Assembly (NCBI GenBank): GCA_017979445.1
Contig: CM030718.1
Coordinates: 14,052,760-14,116,759 of the forward strand
Source: Akebia trifoliata
Taxonomy: Eukaryota; Streptophyta; Magnoliopsida; Ranunculales; Lardizabalaceae
Direction: 5' to 3'
Length of the DNA: 64,000 nt
The position numbers and the translations under genes are program-made. The notes beneath the pieces are model-generated. The model was not told the origin of the DNA, ran no database searches, and was given only the letters and a program-made list of their open reading frames with translations. Positions 59,705 to 64,000 of the stretch are shown here, in pieces. The stretch's first letter is position 1; every line of letters begins with the position of its first letter.

Positions 59705-60370
59705 GTGGACCCCACTTGAATAAATGGGTCACCACTTGAAATTTGGCCCATGGGCTTAATTAATTGGATTTACTTATTCAAAAATTTGAATTAAGATTTA
59801 ATTTTAGGATTGAAAAATTATGATTTTGCCCTCAAAGAGGAATTTTGCATTGGAATGTTATTCTTCTTTTTTTTTTACGTTTTGAGATGTTTTGGAATTA
59901 ATTTTTCATAAGGATTTCAAAGAGAAAATTGGTTTGTGTCACTTATGGATTTTTGACGTGTAATGATCGTGGACCCCAAAGGAGTATTTTACTAATTTTC
60001 TTAAATTTTGTGAAAATTGATTAAACAATTTATTTGATTTTAATTTGTTATTTTATTTGTTTGAAAGAATTTTTCTAAGCATAATGTAGCCTCCAAGGGT
60101 GTATTGGTGTTAACAATATGTTTGTAATTTGATCATTTTTCTTGTAAAACTTTTTTTTAATCTCAAAATGATGATTTTTCTATTTTAGGTCATATTTTAC
60201 TAGCGTAGTGATGTTTCTAAAGTTTTTTTGCTTGAAATATCTCATCCATGCTTTGGAAACATATTTATTAACAAATAAAAAACTTTAGAATATCCATCCA
60301 TCATTGAGAATCGCCACAATTGAGTTGATGTGTAGATTAATCAAGCGAGTATAAAAATGTGGTGCTTACA
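59705..60370 (-). repeat. Family A 5' LTR, outer part
   Basis: The minus strand starts TGTAAGCACCACATTTTTATACTCGC (60370) and is collinear with 6400-6954. It joins 54208-55046 when the nested solo LTRs are removed. Confidence 0.8.
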
Positions 60371-62324
60371 CAAAATAATGGCATACAAATTTGACTATGC
60401 AATGTTGTCAAATGGCTTCAAAATCAATGAATGTGATAAATGCATATGTATGAGGAGATTTGAGCTCATCTACTTGGGGTTTGGAGTCTGCTATTCAATT
60501 AAGGTGTGAATAAAAACTATAAAAAGTATTTTAAAATATGTTATTCTTCTTGGCTTGTAGTGACTCATTTTAAATGGTAAGGTAAAGGTCTACCTAGAAA
60601 ATTAAGGTAAAAAAGTTTAGTTGAAAGATAAGGAAATTGTTAGGCACTTTGTCCCTCCCATCCATTGATGGTAACCAAAATGACCATTAAATGAAGTTCC
60701 AAAAAAATTTTATTTTAGGTTTTGAGAGTACAGGGAGTTATAGTGAAAATTAAGAAAAATAGCTTGTAATCTAGTTTTGCAAAATGGACCAAAAGAGATA
60801 TTGAGTAATATATACACTAAAGTGTATACTTGTTGGACATTTTGTGAGCCTTGGACTTTGGTAGAGATCCACATATATTTTAATATTTTTTATCCCAAAC
60901 CTCTATTTTCACTCATATGCTCTCTCATGAGTTTTTATTTGTTGGTTCAGTCCTTAGGCTATGCCCATGAGTTGGACCCAATCTATGGCTGAACTAACCC
61001 TTTATACATGAGATGTTATTCCTATGGGACTGTTTCGTTGGCTTAGAGAGTTAGGTGTAAATCTTGGTAGATTTTCATTTTTAATTCTTACCATTTTTAG
61101 AATAGAAAGGATATGGTATGTGTGTACATAGTTTATACATAAGAGGTTTGAATGGAACTTATTACATAGCTTATTATAAGGAAGATTACCTCATGTTGAG
61201 GAATTACTTTCTTTCTCCAAAACCATAAAAGAAAAGAAAACTAAGGTAATAAACATAAATAAAAGTTTGCACAAATAAATGAAATTTAAATAAGAAGAAC
61301 TTGAAAATTAAATATTCACTAGGAATTTATTATGGATTTATAGGCGAAGATTAACTCTAAAGAGGGATTACTCTCTACCCCTAAGCTATCAAACTAACTA
61401 GGAAATTAAAGACTACATACTTGAGACTTAAATAAACATAAAATAAAATGATGGAGATGTTAAAAAAAGGGAATTTAAGGGGAAATTAGCCTAAAAAGAT
61501 AAATTTAATTGTAGCACCCCACCTTGGTGCCTTCTTTCTCTTTTCTTCTTCTTCTTGTTTAGCTTATGGAAAGTTGAAAAACTAGCTGGACAAAATTTTG
61601 GCAAGCTTGGGAGCTTTGAGAAGGAATTTGGACAAAGTTTTAGAGCTCTAATTTTTTTTTCTTTTGCCTTGGAAAACTCTCCTATTTGTAGGATTTTGAA
61701 AGACCCATAGGGATAGTTTTGTCATAAATCTCTAACTTCTCGATATTCTCACTAAAACCTCAATGAAAGACCCCAATTATCTCTCACCTCTTTGGTTTTG
61801 ATAGTCTTGTACACCTTATTGAGTCTTGCCAGTCATGATTATCAATGGTAGGATGGTAAAAGACGATAAGTTCTAGAGAGTACTTGAAGGGGGTCAAAAT
61901 GGTCATAGACTCTAGACTTTGAGTCAATTGTAGAATAATCAATCCAAATAACTGTAGATACGTGATTTTTAAATTTAAAATCACCTTTACAAGGATTTGG
62001 AGTCGCCACCATCCTTTTTGTAAGAAGGTGTGACAGGTCACTCAAAATGTATTTTTAGAAAAAAATATCATTTTTTGCCATTTAGTAATTCTCGTACAGA
62101 TAAGATACCACTCCACCTAAGATCTAGATAAATTGTCTGATTGGAGAAAAGGGAAGGTGTTAGGTACCTTTTCTCTCCATCAAATAATGGTAACTTCAAA
62201 AGACATAATCATTTTAGAAAAATAAAAGAAAATAGAAAAAATCGATTAAACAATGATTTTATGGCCCTCGAATTAATGTCAGCTTAAACTAAGAGGGTCA
62301 TTTAAGAGAAAAACGAGACCCTAC
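60371..62324 (-). repeat. Fragments of D/A-like LTR ends and unassigned sequence
   Basis: 60470-60720 and 61985-62230 each resemble the R/U5 end of D or A LTRs in reverse: GGAGTC-CC-ACC, then GG(G)AAGGTGTTAGG-AC and TGATGGTAAC. Between them (60720-61985) is AT-rich sequence without a clear start or coding region. The frames at 60777-60992 and 61784-62045 carry no recognisable domain. Confidence 0.45.
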
Positions 62325-62903
62325 TGATCAGTGTCTCAAAATACTAATTTATCCATATTTTTCTTAAGTCTTTATCACGATTTTCATCCCTATGTCATTA
62401 GATTAGGTAAATAATTGTGTTAAGCCTCAATTTATCACATTACATGTTCTACCATGCTAATTAGGCTTAATTGCACAAAATTAATGCATTTATCAAAAGA
62501 TTGATTACGTGTGCTCATCGTACAGGCACAATATCAATCATCAAAATGGACCACTTTATCAATTAATCAAGTGTGCATTACAATCTAGAGGACCATTCGA
62601 GGTAGACTGTGCCACATTGATCTGGATGCATCCAGATCTCTATTTTTGCATGGTTGCTTAATTGATTTATTTGTTGTTCATCTGAATGAGTTGATTATTG
62701 ACTAGTACAATGAATACATGTGATCAGTTTTTTAATAATTAAATTTATTTTATGCAATTAAGCCTAATTAACATGGTATAACATGAAATGTGATAAATTG
62801 AGGCTTAACAAACTTATTGACCTAGTCTAATGAAATAATGATGAAAATCGAGATAAATGCCTAGGAAAAGTACGGATAAATTAATGTTTTGAGACACTGA
62901 TCA
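62325..62903. repeat. 579-bp inverted repeat of two Athila LTR heads
   Basis: The left arm starts TGATCAGTGTCTCAAAA at 62325, and the right arm ends with its complement at 62903. The arms pair over about 200 bases with moderate mismatches. Each arm is the first 270-310 bases of family F LTR, in opposite orientation, joined tail to tail near 62595. TAC stands on both outer sides (62322-62324 and 62904-62906). The right arm has a proper PPT outside; the left does not. Confidence 0.8.
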
Positions 62904-62917
62904 TACCCCCAAACTTA
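62904..62917 (-). other. Athila polypurine tract
   Basis: The minus strand reads AAGTTTGGGGGTA directly before TGATCAGTG, the typical Athila LTR junction. Confidence 0.75.
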
Positions 62918-63120
62918 TCTTTTTCTAATTCTTTAGAAAATAACTGTGCCACTTTCATAGGCATTTAGATTGCATTTAGCGAATGCAACAATCCCTTAAA
63001 CCTCTAGATTACCCTTAGTGGACGAGTTTGACTTGTGAAAGTTTGTAGAGAATATACCCACAAAATTCTAAACAACTTTTAAAGTAGTAATGGTTAAAAT
63101 CAACACGCACTCTAAAAGTA
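62918..63120 (-). other. Athila 3' untranslated fragment
   Basis: 62990-63090 is the reverse of 43440-43540. The element is cut off within 200 bases by unrelated sequence. Confidence 0.6.
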
Positions 63121-63159
63121 AAAGTTCTTTTAAGATTTTCCATCTAGAAACCAATTTTC

Positions 63160-63771
63160 TTTGATGGTTTGTTGTTCTTTTCGAATGAAGTTGAGAAGAA
63201 CCATTTTCTTAATGGGTGTGATATTAGATCTTCCTTTAAAAGGGACCTGTCTATTTGGAATTGTTCTGATTCAAGTTCTGTGAGTGTTAGAACATTGATT
63301 TGTTTGGGTGGACTTCCAAAATCTGATTTTGTTGGATTATATTCAGTGTCTCTATTCTTATCAGATAAATATACTAGATAAGGATATGAGAAGGAACAGT
63401 TCTATATGTTTTATTGTCTAGTGATTTATAATTTGGATCAGACGAGGTAGAGGGGTCATGATAGACATTTGAAAAGAATTAGTGTCATGTCTGGTGAAAT
63501 TTATTTGTATTGAACCATCTGATTTTTCTATTATTGATTTAACTTGTGCATTTTCTTTTGGTTCGGGTTCTTGGGCTGTTTTTATTTCCCAATTAGTTTT
63601 TATGTTTATTTCTTCCCATATGATTGGCTTAGGAGTTATCACTTTGTTTTTGAAGTTTGTGAAAAACAGAGTGGTTGTTCTAGATTTGTCATGTGTATGC
63701 TACATTAGGAACTATGGTATTCATGACTTTGTAATAAACTCTATAAACTAGAGCTATGTTTTCAGAGTTGG
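63160..63771 (-). pseudogene. Caulimovirid-like fragment (end of movement-protein region and downstream segment)
   Basis: On the minus strand, going down from 63771, broken frames resemble the C-terminal end of a 30K-type movement protein of endogenous plant pararetroviruses. A short Tyr-rich segment lies near 63740. A 74-codon frame at 63642-63418 has a D-G-S-I-Q-I-N-F motif. A later segment at about 63290-63180 has a W-F-F-S motif. Frameshifts and stops separate these parts, and no RT, protease or LTR of this lineage is present. It is bounded by an Athila fragment on one side and a family T LTR on the other. The match is from memory of motif patterns only; a gypsy element with a movement-like domain is the alternative. 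Confidence 0.45.
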
Positions 63772-64000
63772 TGTAAAATCCAGAGTTTTCGATTCGTATC
63801 TTGAGAAAAAATAAATAGTAAAATTTTGAGAAAATCCTGAAAGTAGGACTTTGGGGTAAAACTTTAGGATATTTTTGATAATTTTTTTATAAAATCTTAC
63901 CTCACCATTAGATTCAAAATGATCGGAAAACAAAGATTTAGCATATTTTCATCTGCTAAAAAGATGTTTGACCCATTTTGACCAAGATTTTGACATAGAA
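63772..64000 (+). repeat. Family T LTR start, cut by the window end
   Basis: TGTAAAATCCAGAGTTTTC at 63772 is collinear with 55741 onward for the remaining 229 bases. The five bases before it are GTTGG, so a target duplication can be tested beyond the window. Confidence 0.88.

Noticed and set aside
62325..62903. Stand-alone MITE with 3-bp TSD
   Set aside because: Both arms are the start of the Athila LTR found at 43603 and 59704, and the right arm has a genuine PPT, so the terminal repeat is made of LTR heads.

Overview
The window is nuclear DNA from a plant, probably a eudicot with a large genome. It is almost entirely old, nested LTR retrotransposons. I found no intact host gene, rRNA, tRNA or CRISPR array, and every recognisable coding region carries stops and frameshifts. 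The plant assignment rests on plant-specific Ty3/gypsy lineages: Tekay/Del-like, Tat/Retand-like with a second RNase H and an antisense ORF, and Athila-like with an env-like ORF. A fragment of a plant-only HD-ZIP IV gene supports it. Family letters below are mine: T = Tekay/Del-like with a 3.0-3.4 kb LTR; A and D = Tat-like with related LTRs and a TGGC-ACTCCA-type primer site; B = Tat/Retand-like with a 579 bp LTR; F = Athila-like; G = a gypsy element with a 545 bp LTR.

Layout. 1-4814: rearranged family T LTR pieces, with an inverted gutted internal region. 4817-8566: family T primer site and decayed gag-protease, split by a solo A LTR (5300-6954, TSD TACAA). 8567-13915: 3' half of a plus-strand A element (integrase, 34-bp array, PPT, 3' LTR). 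13916-22195: a minus-strand A element (33-bp array, integrase joined to a pre-RT linker, 211-bp and 198-bp repeats, PBS, 5' LTR). 22196-37779: an almost full-span plus-strand B element (5' LTR, gag, protease, RT, RNase H, second RNase H, 105-bp array, antisense ORF, PPT, 3' LTR). It contains an A remnant (26791-30178) and a G fragment (about 32470-35896). 37780-44655: Athila-like pol, env-like ORF and 3' LTR.

44660-60370: a minus-strand A element. Its 5' LTR is split by a solo Athila LTR (55047-59704), which is itself split by a solo T LTR (55741-59134, TSD TGTGT), which holds a 379-bp foldback MITE inside a TA microsatellite. That is four insertion layers. The middle holds two D LTRs and, next to the primer site of one of them, a fused fragment of an ATML1/PDF2-like HD-ZIP IV gene (45911-46430). 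60371-64000: D/A LTR ends, a 579-bp inverted repeat of Athila LTR heads, a caulimovirid-like fragment, and the start of another T LTR.

No working gene system is visible. The most notable items are the HD-ZIP IV fragment beside a retrotransposon primer site; two element copies sharing the same pol deletion (RT and RNase H removed); a 34-bp array open in all three plus-strand frames beside an inverted 33-bp relative; the antisense ORF with its own TATA box in B; and the four-layer nest with two perfect TSDs. All comparisons were made by eye between copies in the window and against remembered family motifs. Identities and boundaries are therefore approximate unless stated as exact.
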